Source: Acidobacteriota bacterium
GTDB taxonomy: Bacteria > Acidobacteriota > Vicinamibacteria > Vicinamibacterales > 2-12-FULL-66-21
Direction: 5' to 3'
Length of the DNA stretch: 13,530 bases
Assembly: GCA_020200195.1 (NCBI GenBank)
Contig: JAIVJE010000301.1
Span: forward strand, 1-13,530
Part shown: piece after piece, positions 12,230 through 13,530 of the stretch
Layout of the letters: each line of letters opens with the position of its first letter
How positions within the stretch are numbered: position 1 is the first letter of the stretch
The notes under the pieces: model-generated
Told to the model about the DNA's origin: nothing
Databases searched by the model: none
What the model saw: only the letters and a program-made list of their open reading frames with translations
Program-made: the position numbers and the translations under genes

Positions 12230-13530
12230 TTGCCGCTGACAGCCGGAACCCGTATCGGTCCGTACGAGATCCTAAGTGCCATTGGTGCGGGCGGAATGGG
12301 CGAGGTCTACCGGGCGCGCGACACGAAGCTCGGGCGACAGCTAGCGCTCAAAGTGCTTCCGGTCGACGTCTCGATGGACGCCGGACGCCGCGATCGTTTT
12401 GAGCTGGAAGCGCGGTCGGCGTCGGCGTTGAACCACCCCAATATCGTCACGATCTACGAGATCGGCCGGGTCGACTCCACATCCTACATTGCAATGGAGC
12501 TCGTGTCGGGGCGGACGCTGCGCGACCTGCTCGCCGAAGGGGCGCTTCCGATCCGCCGCTTCCTCGCGCTCGCGGCCCAGATCGCCGACGGCCTCGCACG
12601 CGCGCATGAAGCCGGGATCGTGCACCGTGATCTGAAACCCGAGAACGTGATGGTCACTCGGGATGGCGCTGCGAAGATCCTGGACTTCGGCCTCGCCAAG
12701 CTGGTCGCGGCAGCGGGATCAGACATCTCGGAGCGCGCGACCGTCGCGTCGCAGACCCGGCCAGGGCTCGTGCTCGGGACCGTCGGTTACATGTCTCCCG
12801 AGCAGGCGAGCGGCAAACCTGTCGACTGGCGTTCGGACCAGTTCTCCCTGGGAGCGATGCTGTACGAGATGGCCACCGCCAGGCGGCCATTCTCACGCAG
12901 CACCGGCGCGGAGACCCTTGCGGCGGTCATTCGCGACGAGCCGGAACCGCTCCAATCGGTGGTCCCGCAGCTTCCAATCGCCCTGCGATGGGTGATCGAG
13001 CGATGCCTCGCCAAAGATCCTGAGGAGCGCTACGCCTCGACCCGCGACCTCGCCCGCGATCTGGCGCACCTGTGCGATCATGTCTCGGACGCGTCGCAAG
13101 GACTTTCTGCGGTGACGCCGCCGCCTCGGACGCGGCGGTACGCCGGGTGGGCGCTGGCCGCCGGGTGCCTCGTAGCCGCGGCGGCAGCGGCCGCAGCCTT
13201 CGCCATTCTTGGCTCACGGCACGAGCCCGTCGCGTCCCCCGTCCGATTCGCTGTCCCCACGCCACCGGGGACGACGTACGCGCCCTCCGAAGTGTCGAGA
13301 GGATTCTCGATCTCGCCCGATGGGACCAGGGTCGTCATCGAGGCGTTTTCAAAGAGGCGCAGGCACCTCTACCTGCGGCGGCTCGATTCGGAAGAGGCGG
13401 TGGCGCTGGAAGGCTCTCTCGATGCGACGTCGCACTTCTGGTCGCCAGATGGCCGCTTCCTCGCGTTTTTCGCCGACGGGAAGCTCAAAAAGATCCCGGC
13501 AACCGGAGGCCGTCCGCAGGACCTCTGCGC
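12230..13530 (+). CDS. Ser/Thr protein kinase with C-terminal PD40 propeller, incomplete at window end
   Basis: This is a transmembrane bacterial Hanks-type kinase. The frame opens at TTG 12230 (MPLTAGTRIGPYEILSAIG, the standard N-terminus of Acidobacteriota kinases of this type) and is still open at base 13530, 433 codons in. The glycine loop is GAGGMGEVY (19-27) and the ATP Lys is K41 in ALKVL. The catalytic loop HRDLKPEN is at 132-139, DFG at 152-154 and the activation-loop end GYMSPEQ at 186-192, so an active kinase is expected. An Ala-rich membrane helix spans about 304-327. Beyond it, the periplasmic part starts with PD40/WD40-like blades (SISPDGTRVV, WSPDGRFLAFFADG). In this kinase class the outer propeller is thought to sense a ligand. 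An in-frame ATG at 12164 was not chosen, because the family N-terminus begins at the TTG and a -10-like box lies between the two. Confidence 0.93.
   Translation, partial: MPLTAGTRIGPYEILSAIGAGGMGEVYRARDTKLGRQLALKVLPVDVSMDAGRRDRFELEARSASALNHPNIVTIYEIGRVDSTSYIAMELVSGRTLRDLLAEGALPIRRFLALAAQIADGLARAHEAGIVHRDLKPENVMVTRDGAAKILDFGLAKLVAAAGSDISERATVASQTRPGLVLGTVGYMSPEQASGKPVDWRSDQFSLGAMLYEMATARRPFSRSTGAETLAAVIRDEPEPLQSVVPQLPIALRWVIERCLAKDPEERYASTRDLARDLAHLCDHVSDASQGLSAVTPPPRTRRYAGWALAAGCLVAAAAAAAAFAILGSRHEPVASPVRFAVPTPPGTTYAPSEVSRGFSISPDGTRVVIEAFSKRRRHLYLRRLDSEEAVALEGSLDATSHFWSPDGRFLAFFADGKLKKIPATGGRPQDLC

Noticed and set aside
1..13530. tRNA, rRNA, riboswitch, integron or phage genes
   Set aside because: None was recognised on either strand by reading. 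A covariance-model or HMM search was not possible here.

Overview
The window is about 13.5 kb of GC-rich DNA that looks like a soil Acidobacteriota (Vicinamibacteria-type) chromosome or metagenomic contig. The clues are a remnant of the TIGR03435 family, which is typical of Acidobacteriota; a Ser/Thr kinase fused to a PD40/WD40-like propeller; a DUF4159 gene; and several kinds of short interspersed and tandem repeat. No taxonomic search could be run, so the assignment is inference.

Layout. 1-3745: the 3' end of an amidase (+), then convergently a minus-strand catabolic set read in the order class II aldolase/decarboxylase, FAD aromatic monooxygenase, ACMSD-like amidohydrolase. The last two are damaged. 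3746-3978: a divergent intergenic region with a five-copy GGTGGCTGTCCC repeat array. 3979-6131 (+): an exported SAM methyltransferase, a Tat-exported [2Fe-2S] subunit, and the N-terminal third of a molybdenum hydroxylase large subunit. The large subunit is broken where it meets an IS1380-type transposase remnant (6132-6953, minus). 6954-8600: a DUF72 protein (-) divergent from an AAC(3)-type acetyltransferase (+). 8635-9064: a TIGR03435 gene missing its middle, then a tandem repeat. 9073-10353 (-): an ICMT/PEMT-like membrane methyltransferase and a lipoprotein joining a DUF4398-like region to a TonB C-terminal domain. 10623-12124 (-): a broken DUF4159 gene, a 65-aa membrane protein and a WapI-like immunity protein. 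12230-end (+): a Ser/Thr protein kinase running off the window.

How the genes work together. The left third reads as catabolism of an aromatic or N-heterocyclic compound: a molybdenum hydroxylase and flavin monooxygenase to hydroxylate, a class II aldolase-type and an ACMSD-like decarboxylase/hydrolase for ring-cleavage intermediates, and an amidase. The substrate cannot be read from sequence, and with so many lesions the pathway is probably not functional as written.

The most striking property is gene damage. The amidohydrolase, monooxygenase, molybdenum hydroxylase (both subunits), transposase, TIGR03435 gene and DUF4159 gene each carry a frameshift, nonsense codon, internal deletion or lost ligand. 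Their neighbours (aldolase, exported methyltransferase, DUF72, AAC(3), ICMT-like, TonB-like, WapI-like, kinase) are clean. This is either real decay around mobile and repetitive DNA or partly assembly/base-calling error; read-level evidence would decide. I found no convincing new multi-gene system, no CRISPR array and no RNA gene.
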